Assembly (NCBI GenBank): GCA_902515765.1
Contig: CABXVZ010000008.1
Span: 1 to 47,859 of the forward strand
Source: an uncultured Alphaproteobacteria bacterium
GTDB lineage: Bacteria > Pseudomonadota > Alphaproteobacteria > HIMB59
DNA: 47,859 bases
Reading direction: 5' to 3'
In this document: in pieces, positions 34,213-43,091 of the stretch
Position numbering within the stretch: position 1 is the first letter of the stretch
Layout of the letters: each line of letters begins with the position of its first letter
Notes under the pieces: generated by a model
Seen by the model: the letters and a program-made list of their open reading frames with translations, nothing else
Databases searched by the model: none
What the model was told of the DNA's origin: nothing
Translations under genes and position numbers: made by a program

Positions 34213-36198
34213 ATGAACATTACAAGCGGAGCAGACATAATTGCAGTCATTATTTTAATAGCTTTAGCTATAGCTATTATCGTTTACTTACTTCATTGGT
34301 TATACAGAAGATCCTCTAAAGAAGTAGCATTTGTTAGAACTGGAATGGGTGGCGAGCAAGTCGTAATTAGTGGCGGTGCTTTTGTATTACCTATTGTTCA
34401 CAATATTACTTCTGTCGGAATGAAGACCTTGAGTATTGAAGTTCAAAGAAATGGAAATAAGTCTTTTATTACAATGAATAGGATGAGAGCTGAAGTCACA
34501 GCAGAATTCTATGTTAGGGTTGCCCCTAATAAAGAGGCTGTTTCTATAGCAGCACAAACACTTGGAAACAGAACCTTAGAACCGGATAGTTTGAAAGAAC
34601 TAGTTCAAGGTAGATTTGTTGATGGTTTAGGCGTAGTGGCTGCTAAAATGAGCTTAGATGAAATTCAGGAAAATAGATCAGAATATATTAAAAAAGTAGC
34701 AGCTCACGTTGAAGAAGCTATTAAGCATACAGGGTTAGAACTTGAGACAGTTTCCTTAACCTCTCTGAACCAAGCACCTGTAAATGTTTTTGACCCATCT
34801 AACACTTTCGATGCTGAAGGATTAACGCAAATCACAGAGTTTACTCAATCCAGAAAGAAAAAAAGAAATGATATTGAAAAAGATACTGAAGTTAGTATTA
34901 GAAATAAAAACCTTCAATCTATTAAACAAACACTCGAAATAGAGAAAGAAGAAGAATTTTCTAAGTATCAGCAAAAAAGAGAAATTGAACAACAAAGAGC
35001 TATTGAAAACACTGAAACTATAAAAACAAAATCTGAAAAAGAAAAAGAGTCTGAGTTAGCTGAAATATCTTCTCAAAAGGATATTGAAATAGCAAGAATA
35101 GGTAAAAAAGATTTTGTCGAAATGGAAAAAAGTATTCAAGAAACAAAACTTATTCAAGAAATTGAAAAAAGAAGAAAAGAACAAAATGAATTTAGGAAAC
35201 AAACCGATATTGAAATAAAACAAAGAGACGTTGATACTGAAAAATCAATTCTTGAGTTAGAGCGTGATGTCGAATTTAGCCGTTTGGAAAAACAAAGATC
35301 TGTTGACATAAAACTAGCAGAAGAAAAAGCTCAAACAGCAAAAGAAGAAGCCAGAAAGAGATATGAGTCTGAAGAGGCTTACATTATGGCTGAAGAGCAA
35401 ATTAAAAACGCAAAAACTGCTCAACAAAAAAATGTTGACTCTTTTAAAATTGCTGCTGAACAGGAAACTAGAGTTTTAGATATTGAAAAAGCTAAGAGAA
35501 TTGAAATTGAAGAGAAGCAAAAACAACAAGAGGTTCTCGAAAAGTCTAAAAATGTCTTAAAAACTAAAATGGAAGAAGAGGTTGCTCGAGCGAAGGCTGT
35601 AGAGGCAGAGGAAAAAGTTAATTCTATTAGAGATATCGAACAAGCTGAAAAAGCAAAAGCTCTTGGAGTAATTGATGCTAGTAAGAATGCTGAAAGAGAA
35701 AAACTGGCTGCTATGGCTGCTAAAATAAGATATGAGATTGAAGCTTCTGGCAAAAAAGCCCTTAATGAAGCTGAAAACTTAAGAAGTGATGCAAGTAGAA
35801 GAAGTGCATTAAGATTAAAATTAGCAGAAAAAATCGAAGGCATTATTAGAGAGTGGGTCAAGCCAATGCAGAATATCGACTCTATCAAAGTTGTAGATGT
35901 TAACGGCTTACCTGGTTTTAGCCAAGGTGGATCTTCAGGCGATAAAACCGGATCAGAAGGTTCTTCGGCAAGTTATGGTGGAGACTCCAAAAAAGGCTCT
36001 CTTGCAGATAACGTAGTTAACTCAGCTCTAAGATATAGAGCTCAACAACCTTTCTTAGATAGTTTACTAAAAGAAATCGGGATGTCCCCTGGGGAAGCCA
36101 GTAATATAAGAAATATTTTAGGAGACTACGAAGATCCTAAAAAAGATAAACATATGAGATTTGACGAAGATACAAAAAAAAATCCAAAAAAGAAATAA
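34213..36198 (+). CDS. Flotillin/YqiK-type SPFH protein with long coiled coil
   Basis: 661 residues. A single membrane helix lies at about residues 8-30, followed by basic YRR and an SPFH/band-7 domain to about residue 215, then a coiled coil to about 540 dominated by Glu, Lys, Gln and Ile. A Gly/Ser-rich linker (GSSGDKTGSEGSSASYGG) separates it from a C-terminal helical segment with a basic end. Domain order matches bacterial flotillins of the YqiK kind, which assemble large membrane scaffolds or microdomains. The usual small NfeD-type partner is not adjacent. Its neighbour is the rhodopsin, 30 nt upstream, and the SCP2-like protein 10 nt downstream, suggesting a membrane-organising role for these partners. 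Confidence 0.9.
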   Translation: MNITSGADIIAVIILIALAIAIIVYLLHWLYRRSSKEVAFVRTGMGGEQVVISGGAFVLPIVHNITSVGMKTLSIEVQRNGNKSFITMNRMRAEVTAEFYVRVAPNKEAVSIAAQTLGNRTLEPDSLKELVQGRFVDGLGVVAAKMSLDEIQENRSEYIKKVAAHVEEAIKHTGLELETVSLTSLNQAPVNVFDPSNTFDAEGLTQITEFTQSRKKKRNDIEKDTEVSIRNKNLQSIKQTLEIEKEEEFSKYQQKREIEQQRAIENTETIKTKSEKEKESELAEISSQKDIEIARIGKKDFVEMEKSIQETKLIQEIEKRRKEQNEFRKQTDIEIKQRDVDTEKSILELERDVEFSRLEKQRSVDIKLAEEKAQTAKEEARKRYESEEAYIMAEEQIKNAKTAQQKNVDSFKIAAEQETRVLDIEKAKRIEIEEKQKQQEVLEKSKNVLKTKMEEEVARAKAVEAEEKVNSIRDIEQAEKAKALGVIDASKNAEREKLAAMAAKIRYEIEASGKKALNEAENLRSDASRRSALRLKLAEKIEGIIREWVKPMQNIDSIKVVDVNGLPGFSQGGSSGDKTGSEGSSASYGGDSKKGSLADNVVNSALRYRAQQPFLDSLLKEIGMSPGEASNIRNILGDYEDPKKDKHMRFDEDTKKNPKKK

Positions 36199-36208
36199 GG
36201 TATAAGAT

Positions 36209-36598
36209 ATGAGTATAGATATAAAATCTTGGGCTAAGAAATTTAAGGACCTCACTGAAAGTGACGAAACCATTAAAGCTATGGCTAAATATTATACCTG
36301 TTCATTTCTATTTGATATGGAAAGTGTCAAAGTCATAATTGAAATGCATGATGGTAAAGTTAAGAACATTAATACTAGCCCTGGGGGATTAGATCCTTAT
36401 GACTTTGCTTTAAGAGCATCTGAAAAAACATGGAGGGAATTTGCAAAGCCTATTCCAAAACCAATGTATCATGGTATCTATGCAGCTTCTTTTAGAAGAG
36501 ATCTTTTAATTGAAGGCAATCATCTTATATTGATGCAAAATATCAGAAACTTTGTTGTACAATTTGAGCTTCTCAGAAAATCAGGAGTTCCAGTTTAA
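36209..36598 (+). CDS. SCP2-like small protein
   Basis: 129 residues. The pattern of a beta-rich middle (VKVIIEMHDGKVKNINTSPG), followed by DFALRASEKTWREF and a glycine-helix region ending GNHLILMQNIRNF, resembles the sterol-carrier-protein-2 fold. In that fold such domains bind lipids or other hydrophobic ligands. No membrane segment or signal peptide is present, so it is probably cytoplasmic. It sits between flotillin and an alpha/beta hydrolase (28-nt gap to the hydrolase). The SCP2 call is from the sequence pattern and position, not certain; a ligand-binding accessory for the hydrolase is inferred. Confidence 0.65.
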   Translation: MSIDIKSWAKKFKDLTESDETIKAMAKYYTCSFLFDMESVKVIIEMHDGKVKNINTSPGGLDPYDFALRASEKTWREFAKPIPKPMYHGIYAASFRRDLLIEGNHLILMQNIRNFVVQFELLRKSGVPV

Positions 36599-36626
36599 TG
36601 ATTATATATTCTAAGGAGACTTTTTA

Positions 36627-37490
36627 ATGGCAGTTAAACATCACGACCCCATCGGTAGATACGTAACAATAGAAGTTGATGGACAGCAATATAAAGTATT
36701 TTATCTTTCAAATGGAAAAGGTACTCCTTTAGTTTGTCAGCATACTGCCGGTTGCCATAATCACCAATGGAGAGGATTGCTGGAGGATGATGAAATTACT
36801 CAAAACTACCAAGTAATAGCATACGACCTTCCAAGGCATGGTAAATCAGACCCAGCTCATAATACTGAATGGTGGAAAGAAGAATATAAGCTTACAGCAG
36901 AACACTATTGTAATTTTATATTAGAACTTTGTAAGGCTTTAGATCTAGATAACCCTATATTTATGGGGTCTTCTTTTGGTGGAAATGTTGCTCTCCAGCT
37001 CGCATTAAAATATCCAAATAAATTTAAAGCAGTTATTCCAGTCGAAGCTGCCCATTATTCTCCAGGCTTTTATATTGATTGGTGGAGACATCCTCATGCT
37101 AACGCAGCCCAAGTTTGTGGAAGTGGAGTATGGGATTTAATGGCCCCTCAATCTCCTGATATGGACAGATGGCTTACATGGCATTATTACACTCAGGGCT
37201 CAGAGGCCTTTAAAGGAGATCTCCATTTTTATTCTGTTGATCACGACTTAAGAGATGAACTGCAAAATATAGATGGCCATAAATGCCCTGTTATTATGCT
37301 AACTGGTGACTATGATTACTTAACACCACCTGAGGCAACTGAAGATACAGCAAGACAAATCAAAGGAGGTGTATATATCGAGATGAAGGATATTGGTCAC
37401 TTCCCTATGAGTGAGAACCATGAACTTTTCCGAGTATATCTTTTAGAAGCCCTAAGAATAATTAAGGAAAAAACTGAATATAATTCTTAA
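36627..37490 (+). CDS. Alpha/beta-fold hydrolase
   Basis: 287 residues. The nucleophile elbow is GSSFGG with Ser116, the acid is Asp228 or Asp230 in LTGDYDYLTP, and the His is H258 in DIGHFP. The oxyanion-hole region HTAGCHNHQW (39-48) is unusual in having many polar residues. It shows no signal peptide. The ATG is preceded by AAGGAG with 8-nt spacing. Family members hydrolyse esters, amides, carbamates, lactones or C-C bonds, so the substrate is open; the neighbouring symporter and dimethylformamidase-like genes favour an amide or ester of a small compound. Confidence 0.9.
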   Translation: MAVKHHDPIGRYVTIEVDGQQYKVFYLSNGKGTPLVCQHTAGCHNHQWRGLLEDDEITQNYQVIAYDLPRHGKSDPAHNTEWWKEEYKLTAEHYCNFILELCKALDLDNPIFMGSSFGGNVALQLALKYPNKFKAVIPVEAAHYSPGFYIDWWRHPHANAAQVCGSGVWDLMAPQSPDMDRWLTWHYYTQGSEAFKGDLHFYSVDHDLRDELQNIDGHKCPVIMLTGDYDYLTPPEATEDTARQIKGGVYIEMKDIGHFPMSENHELFRVYLLEALRIIKEKTEYNS

Positions 37491-37504
37491 TTTAACATTG
37501 TTTT

Positions 37505-39559
37505 ATGTTAGCTAATTTATATTGGTTTTTTTTCTTCCTAGTTGTCTATTGGAGCTTTTGCCTATTTTGGGGAGCCAGAACTCTTAGAAAGAATTCTTCA
37601 CCTGAATCATATTATTTAGCGGATAGAAGTATTTCATCCTGGGTATTCTTTTTTTCTGCAACTGCTGCAACTTTCGCTGGTATCACAATTATTAGTTACC
37701 CTTCACTAATTTATGCTGATGGGTATTCTTTTTTAGCAACAGCTGCAATTGTTATTACTATCCCCCTAGGGAGTATTTTATTTTTCAAACGTCAATGGAT
37801 GTTGAGTAGAAAATATAATCTTATAACTCCAGGTGAAATGTATTTTAAATATTACAGAAGCCATACCCTTCGAATTACAATTTTAATTATAGGTTTATTT
37901 TTTGCTGTCCCGTTTCTAGGAATAATTATTGGAGCAACGGGTAGTATGGTTGAATTTGTGAGCGCAGGTGAATTGGGAAGAGACTCAGCGATGTGGGTTT
38001 TAACTGCAGTTGTTTTATTCTACGTTGTCTCAGGAGGTTTCAAATCCATGATCAGTATTGGTGTAGTTCAATCCTGGTTATTTTTTGTTTTATTCATATC
38101 GATCGGACTTGGTACTTTTTATTATTTGGGCGGATTAAGTTTTTTTGATGATTTAGCAACCGCAAACAGCTTTATATCTTTTGGAACTTGGGGCACCACT
38201 CAAGGATATGGGGGAGGTGACCTCTCTGGTTTCTTCAACGTACCAGGCGTAATTCAATGGGTAGGGGGTTTAGGTAAAAATAATCCCTCAGGAGGTCCTT
38301 GGACTGCTGTGATGATTTTATCTTTTACTCTTTCTTATATGGGAATAGTTCTATCACCTACGTTTTCAATGTGGAGCTACAGTGTTAAATCTCCTAAATC
38401 ATTTTATTATTACCAAATATGGGGATCTGGAGCCATAGTGGGTATATTTTTATTTATTTTTGCCGCTTTATTAGGTGTAGGGGCTAACTTACTTGGTGCC
38501 AATCCTTTAATAAATCTTAATGGTTTTGCTCTTAACCAAATTCTTCCAGAGTTAGATATTAATAATATTTCATCACTAATTTTTTCATTTATTGGCAGTC
38601 TAGGCTCAGCTTCACCTATCTTAGTTGGCTTATTAGCAATTTGTTTAATAGCAGCATTGCAATCTACCCTTGCTGCTTTTTTAATGACCTCTGGTAGCAT
38701 GGTCGCTAGAGATCTTTACAGACCTTATATTGATAAAGAACCAACTTGGAAAAGAGAGTTGTTAGTAGCAAGATTAGCAATGTTGCTCATTTGTCTTGCA
38801 GCTCTTTATCTTGCTACATTTTTTGAAACATCTTTAATTCTTTTAGGGGGATTAGCAATTGCTTTTGGATTTCAATTATTTCCGGTTTTATTAGGAATGA
38901 TTTGGTTCCCTTGGATTACTAAAACGGGAGCCACTCTTGGCCTTATCACTGGTATGTTTTTTGTAATTCTAGCTGAGACTTTTGGACATAAGTTAACTGG
39001 AAATGCTCTTCCATGGGGTAGATGGCCTCTTACAATATATTCAGGATTGTGGGGTTTATTTTTTAATGTGATTGTATGTTTTTTATCATCTGCTTTTTCA
39101 AGTAATGATGCTGATAAAGAACATCGAAAAAGTTTTCATGATTTTATGAATGATCATATGGGAATTCACCCTTCAAGAAAAAAAATTAAATCTTTAGCTT
39201 ATGTATTATTTCTTATCTGGGCATTTTTCTCTATTGGCCCTGGATTAATTTTTGGAAATCTAATTTTTGGAAGTGCCGATTTGTCTTATGATAAGTGGGT
39301 TATGGGCATACCTTCCCTTTGGGCATACCAAATCATATGGTGGGCGGCTGGAGTACTGTTAATCTGGTTTATGGCTAACAAATTGGACCTATCAACACTC
39401 CCCAAAAAACCTATTTTAAATGGAGACGAATACTCAGCTCCTGATGACGTCGAAGATAAAGGAAATTATATTGATAAGATGGGCGGAGGCTATGGTTGGC
39501 CTTTGATACTAATAGGTATGGCCGTTGCTACGGTTATACTATCTGTTTATGCTTTATAA
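37505..39559 (+). CDS. Sodium/solute symporter (SSS family)
   Basis: Integral membrane transporter of 684 residues, with about 13-14 predicted helices. N-terminal residues YYLADRSISSWVFFFSATAATFAG are typical of SSS proteins, and the Na+-site region is seen near SLGSASPILVGLLAICLIAALQSTLAAFLMTSGSMVARD. It is longer than the common 500-550 residues: a loop of about 40 residues (about 215-255, with GTWGTTQGYGGGDLSG) and an extended C-terminal part with additional helices. It would import a small organic solute with sodium. Neighbours suggest an amide or amine-type solute. It ends 2 nt before the 35-residue small ORF. Confidence 0.92.
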   Translation: MLANLYWFFFFLVVYWSFCLFWGARTLRKNSSPESYYLADRSISSWVFFFSATAATFAGITIISYPSLIYADGYSFLATAAIVITIPLGSILFFKRQWMLSRKYNLITPGEMYFKYYRSHTLRITILIIGLFFAVPFLGIIIGATGSMVEFVSAGELGRDSAMWVLTAVVLFYVVSGGFKSMISIGVVQSWLFFVLFISIGLGTFYYLGGLSFFDDLATANSFISFGTWGTTQGYGGGDLSGFFNVPGVIQWVGGLGKNNPSGGPWTAVMILSFTLSYMGIVLSPTFSMWSYSVKSPKSFYYYQIWGSGAIVGIFLFIFAALLGVGANLLGANPLINLNGFALNQILPELDINNISSLIFSFIGSLGSASPILVGLLAICLIAALQSTLAAFLMTSGSMVARDLYRPYIDKEPTWKRELLVARLAMLLICLAALYLATFFETSLILLGGLAIAFGFQLFPVLLGMIWFPWITKTGATLGLITGMFFVILAETFGHKLTGNALPWGRWPLTIYSGLWGLFFNVIVCFLSSAFSSNDADKEHRKSFHDFMNDHMGIHPSRKKIKSLAYVLFLIWAFFSIGPGLIFGNLIFGSADLSYDKWVMGIPSLWAYQIIWWAAGVLLIWFMANKLDLSTLPKKPILNGDEYSAPDDVEDKGNYIDKMGGGYGWPLILIGMAVATVILSVYAL

Positions 39560-39561
39560 CT

Positions 39562-39669
39562 ATGAATAAATTAGAAAAACCTTTATTTTTGGCATCTTTT
39601 TTCGTATTCTGTTTCAAATACTGGAACGAAAAACTGTTTGAAGGGATAAGAGGAACTACAATAAAATAA
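39562..39669 (+). CDS. Small 35-residue membrane-type protein
   Basis: A short frame beginning 2 nt after the symporter stop; its TAA shares one base with the next ATG (TAATG at 39667-39671), so it fills the 109-bp gap exactly. The N-terminal half is hydrophobic (LFLASFFVFCFKYW), enough for a single membrane pass, and the C-terminal half is basic. It may be a small accessory of the symporter or a translational link to the dimethylformamidase small subunit. The position makes it more likely real than chance, but it is too short to identify. Confidence 0.5.
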   Translation: MNKLEKPLFLASFFVFCFKYWNEKLFEGIRGTTIK

Positions 39670-40094
39670 TGTCAGATTATAGCTATAAGCAACCTTCAAG
39701 TGTGCAATTAAATAAAGGCCATAAGCACACAGATGATTTTATTACAAAGAAATATATCTTACCCATGCTAAGAGATCCTCAAAAATTGAAGTCTTTAATT
39801 GAAGAACATAGAGCCACACCGGTTGGAAGAGCGGCAACAAGAGATCATCCCGTGGTACAACATAGTCAAGATCTTCAAACTCTATTAGATAAATTAAGAA
39901 GAGGAAGCAAGGAAAATGGTTTTGTTACTATTTGTCTAAAGCTTCATGAGGACTACCGTATTGGAATTACCACAGGTGTAAGGGGAGAGCCAGTAGAAAT
40001 TACCGAGGATTCCTATTCATCTGAAGAGGCATGTGAACATGCTATTTTTTTAAAAAGAGTTAATAGATTATTAGAAGAGTATAGTGGAGAATAA
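39669..40094 (+). CDS. dmfA1: Dimethylformamidase-like small subunit
   Basis: 141 residues, soluble and helical at both ends. It resembles the small (alpha) subunit of N,N-dimethylformamidase: a helix and EEHRATPVGR region (compare the family pattern EEHAANPFG), a central strand LHEDYRIGITTGVRGEPVEI, and a final SEEACEHAIFLKRVNRLLEEYSGE pattern with the family-like HA(V/I)FL(R/K)R. The catalytic chemistry belongs to the large subunit, encoded 2 nt downstream. The match is recalled from sequence patterns; overall identity is low, so I rate the assignment as moderate on its own and higher given the neighbour. Confidence 0.7.
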   Translation: MSDYSYKQPSSVQLNKGHKHTDDFITKKYILPMLRDPQKLKSLIEEHRATPVGRAATRDHPVVQHSQDLQTLLDKLRRGSKENGFVTICLKLHEDYRIGITTGVRGEPVEITEDSYSSEEACEHAIFLKRVNRLLEEYSGE

Positions 40095-40096
40095 GA

Positions 40097-42451
40097 ATGT
40101 TAAAAATAACAGGGTATAGTGATAAATATTCAGCTCATCCGGGCGAAGAAATAAAATTTTATATAAATGCAGAGAATAATGACAAATTTGATGTCCAACT
40201 TGTCAGACTTATTCATGGAGACACAAACCCTGAGGGCCCAGGTTATAAGGAAGAAGAAATTAGTGCTTCTTGTAATGGTTCATACCAAGGTAAAAATCAA
40301 AGAATTCATGGTGGTTCCTACATAGTTGTTCCTCAGCACGATAATTTAAATATTGAAAGCTTTACAATGCAAGCTTACATTTTCCCAACTACCCCAGATA
40401 AAGGTAGACAAGGAATTTTTACTAAATTTAATGAACAAGACAAAAAAGGTTTTGGTCTTTTTGTTGATGATAATGGATTTTTATCTGTTGAAATTGGCGA
40501 TGGTTCACAGGTTACTACTATTTCCTCTGAAAAAAAACTTCTTAGAAAAGTATGGTACCTTGTTATTGCTACTTTTGATGCGAAATCTAGAAGACTAACC
40601 CTACATCAAGAGCCAAGAGTTACATCCACTAATGGTGGATTGGGAATGGCTATCTTAAACCCTATTGAGGAAACCTCAGCTATTATTGAAACCACAAGTT
40701 CTGTTATACCGGCACCAAATGACTCTCCTGTTCTTATTGCAGCTACCTCTCTTCATAACAGATCTGGTAGAAAAATATCAGGAGGACATTTCAAGGAAGT
40801 TTTAGAGCCAATTGAATTACCCGAGCAAACTAAAATATTCAACGGTAAAATTGATAGACCAAGATTATCAAATGTTGCTTTATCAAAAGCTGAAATTGAG
40901 TCTTTAGCTTCGAGTTATGATGAGTGTAATACTCATATAAGATCTACTGTAGTGGCGGCATGGGATTTTCATGCCAATATTGGCAAAAATATTTCTTCAA
41001 CTAAAATTGTTGATACATCACCAAATAATCATCATGGCTTCATAATTAATATGCCAAATAGAGGTATGACTGGACATAACTGGACAGCAGACGAAATGGT
41101 TTTTCATCATAAGCCTGAAGAATATGGAGCTATCCATTTTCATGATGATGATATAGATGATGCCCGTTGGGATGTTGATTTTACTTTAAAAGTTCCTGAA
41201 AATTTAAAAAGTGGAGTTTACGGTGCTAGGTTAAGAGTTGATGGAAGAGAAGAATCTGAATTTGAAGATTACATTCCCTTTTGTGTAAAACCTCCCAAAG
41301 GTAAAGCGACATCAAAAATTTTATTTTTACTTCCTACTAATAGCTACATGGCATATTCAAATGACAACTTAGGTACTAATTCAGTTGTTGCACAATTATT
41401 AGCAGGAAAAGTTCCAGTCTTAAACCCTTCTGATTTATATTTAAATGAACACAGAGAGTATGGACTATCTACTTATTCATTACACTCTGATGGACATGGT
41501 GTTTCTATTTCATCAAGGTTGAGACCTATTTTGAATATGAGACCTAAATACAGACACTGGCTATCTCCTTCTCTTTGGCAATTAAACGCCGATCTTCATT
41601 TAACAGACTGGTTAGAAGAAAAAGGTTTTGAATTTGATGTTTTAACAGACGAAGACTTAGAGCATGAAGGTGTTAATCTTTTAAATAGATACAAAGTAGT
41701 TTTAACAGGCAGTCATCCTGAGTATTCTTCAGAGAAATATATGGATGCACTTGAGTCTTATCAAATGCAAGGTGGAAGATGTTTCTACCTTGGTTCAGAC
41801 GGCTTTTATTGGATCAGCGAATATCATCCTGATAACTCGAACATAACAGAAGTTAGAAAAGGTGAAGCTGGAACGAGAGCGTGGACCGCTAATCCAGGGG
41901 AGTACAATAATGCGTTTGACGGTAAATACGGAGGTATGTGGAGAGCAAGAGGAAGAATACCTTCTAAGGTATGTGGACTAACTTTTACTTCTTATGGTTT
42001 TGATGTTTCCTCATATTATAAACGAGAAGAGGATAGTTTCAAACCTGAGTGCTCATGGATCTTTGAAGGCATTGGTGCCGATGAGGTCATTGGAGATTTT
42101 GGATTAGTGGGAGGTGGAGCAGCTGGAGTAGAACTTGATCGTTATGACTTAGAATTTGGTACTCCTCATAATGCATTTTACTTAGCACGATCCCAAGATC
42201 ATTCAAATATGATGCTTCAGGTAAATGAAGAAATTCACTTTGCAGTGAGAGGCTATCATGGTGGTGGCCATGAAAACCCAATGGTTAGAGCGGATATGAT
42301 TTATTACAAAACTCCAAATAATGGAGCAATGTTTGCTCCAGGCTCTTTGGCCTGGTGTGGTAGTTTATCTCACAATAATTATAATAATAATGTATCTAAA
42401 ATTATGGAAAATACTCTCAAAGGTTTTCTAAAGGATGGACCTTTACCATAA
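40097..42451 (+). CDS. dmfA2: N,N-dimethylformamidase-like large subunit (iron amidohydrolase)
   Basis: 784 residues, near the family's about 760. Order: N-terminal strand domain with LVRLIHGDTNPEGPGYKEE (about 35-55), a LamG/concanavalin-like domain with FPTTPDKGRQGIF (about 96-108), then the DMFA2 C-terminal catalytic domain (about 370-780). In the Paracoccus enzyme a mononuclear iron is held by two Tyr and one Glu; equivalents here are Y460 in GLSTYSLHSDG, Y417 or Y420 in NSYMAYSND, and E542 with H540 in LTGSHPEY. The tail block VGGGAAGVELDRYDLEFGTP and GSLAWCGSLSHNNYNNNVSK also match. It should hydrolyse a small N-substituted amide; the natural substrate in marine bacteria is not known to me. 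Confidence 0.88.
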   Translation: MLKITGYSDKYSAHPGEEIKFYINAENNDKFDVQLVRLIHGDTNPEGPGYKEEEISASCNGSYQGKNQRIHGGSYIVVPQHDNLNIESFTMQAYIFPTTPDKGRQGIFTKFNEQDKKGFGLFVDDNGFLSVEIGDGSQVTTISSEKKLLRKVWYLVIATFDAKSRRLTLHQEPRVTSTNGGLGMAILNPIEETSAIIETTSSVIPAPNDSPVLIAATSLHNRSGRKISGGHFKEVLEPIELPEQTKIFNGKIDRPRLSNVALSKAEIESLASSYDECNTHIRSTVVAAWDFHANIGKNISSTKIVDTSPNNHHGFIINMPNRGMTGHNWTADEMVFHHKPEEYGAIHFHDDDIDDARWDVDFTLKVPENLKSGVYGARLRVDGREESEFEDYIPFCVKPPKGKATSKILFLLPTNSYMAYSNDNLGTNSVVAQLLAGKVPVLNPSDLYLNEHREYGLSTYSLHSDGHGVSISSRLRPILNMRPKYRHWLSPSLWQLNADLHLTDWLEEKGFEFDVLTDEDLEHEGVNLLNRYKVVLTGSHPEYSSEKYMDALESYQMQGGRCFYLGSDGFYWISEYHPDNSNITEVRKGEAGTRAWTANPGEYNNAFDGKYGGMWRARGRIPSKVCGLTFTSYGFDVSSYYKREEDSFKPECSWIFEGIGADEVIGDFGLVGGGAAGVELDRYDLEFGTPHNAFYLARSQDHSNMMLQVNEEIHFAVRGYHGGGHENPMVRADMIYYKTPNNGAMFAPGSLAWCGSLSHNNYNNNVSKIMENTLKGFLKDGPLP

Positions 42452-42811
42452 ATGAAAAAAGAAAATATGCAGGAAATTCCATTTGGTAAAGAAACCCTTG
42501 GAGCTCTTGATACTCCAATTAACGATCTAGAAAAAAAAGCACTTCAAAACCTTGATATCGACAAATTAAACGATATGGCTGAATGTCTTTTTTTTTTGAA
42601 TAATAGACATTACGGACCAATCCCAGGAACATATATGGTTATGTGTGTTGACCCTGGAAAAACATGGTGTGTTGGTCAGTTGAGTGCAGATAGAGCAAAA
42701 CCATTTGTTCTTTTTCCAGACATGGTCTATGAAACAGAAGTTGAGGCAACAAAGGCTGCAGAGGCTCTTAAAGCTGAAAAAGCTGAGAGCGTTCCTTGTA
42801 GAAATATTTAA
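42452..42811 (+). CDS. Unknown 119-residue protein in the amidohydrolase cluster
   Basis: Begins directly after the large-subunit stop with no gap, so probably cotranslated. Not recognised. It is soluble with no signal peptide. Notable stretches are NNRHYGPIPGTYMVMCVDPGKTWCVGQLSA, with two Cys and several Gly, and a Glu/Ala/Lys-rich C-terminal helix. Possible accessory or small-subunit-like partner for the amidohydrolase; this is position-based inference only. Confidence 0.6.
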   Translation: MKKENMQEIPFGKETLGALDTPINDLEKKALQNLDIDKLNDMAECLFFLNNRHYGPIPGTYMVMCVDPGKTWCVGQLSADRAKPFVLFPDMVYETEVEATKAAEALKAEKAESVPCRNI

Positions 42812-42815
42812 TAAA

Positions 42816-43091
42816 ATGGCAAAAGCCAACGTTATGATTGATAACGACAAGACCCGAGTTACCGAATGGTCTTTTGAAGTTGGCGATGAAACGGGACAGC
42901 ATATTCATGAATATGATTATGTAGTTGTACCTATGTCAGATGGAGAACTAAAAATAATTAACCATGATGGCGAGATAGCTATTTCAAAGTTACAAAAAGG
43001 AAATTCTTACTTTAGGCAAAAAGGGGTTAACCATAATGTTTTGAATAATAATAATTTCCCCTACAGTTTTGTTGAGATAGAAATTAAGTAA
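42816..43091 (+). CDS. Cupin-domain protein
   Basis: Frame from the ATG at 42816 gives 91 residues, starting MAKANVMIDND. A longer in-frame start at 42684 lies inside the preceding gene and is less likely. The single-cupin pattern is present: GQHIHEYDYVVVPMSDGE (motif 1, with the two His or His/Glu equivalents) and FRQKGVNHNVLNNN (motif 2 with His). Such small cupins bind a metal and act as isomerases, or act as substrate sensors. It lies 4 nt after the unknown protein and directly abuts the metallo-hydrolase gene. Confidence 0.85.
   Translation: MAKANVMIDNDKTRVTEWSFEVGDETGQHIHEYDYVVVPMSDGELKIINHDGEIAISKLQKGNSYFRQKGVNHNVLNNNNFPYSFVEIEIK

Noticed and set aside
35421-35888. A 155-residue minus-strand frame with Ser/Ala/Phe-rich sequence
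   Set aside because: It is the mirror of the flotillin coiled coil (Glu/Lys/Ala repeats read antisense) and has no ribosome site or homology.
40353-40598. An 81-residue alternate-frame plus-strand ORF inside the large amidohydrolase gene
   Set aside because: Nested completely in a well-supported coding region with family motifs on either side.
42684-42815. An upstream in-frame start for the cupin gene (42684)
   Set aside because: It would lie inside the preceding 119-residue gene in another frame and adds non-cupin sequence; ATG at 42816 follows the upstream stop by 4 nt and gives a complete cupin.
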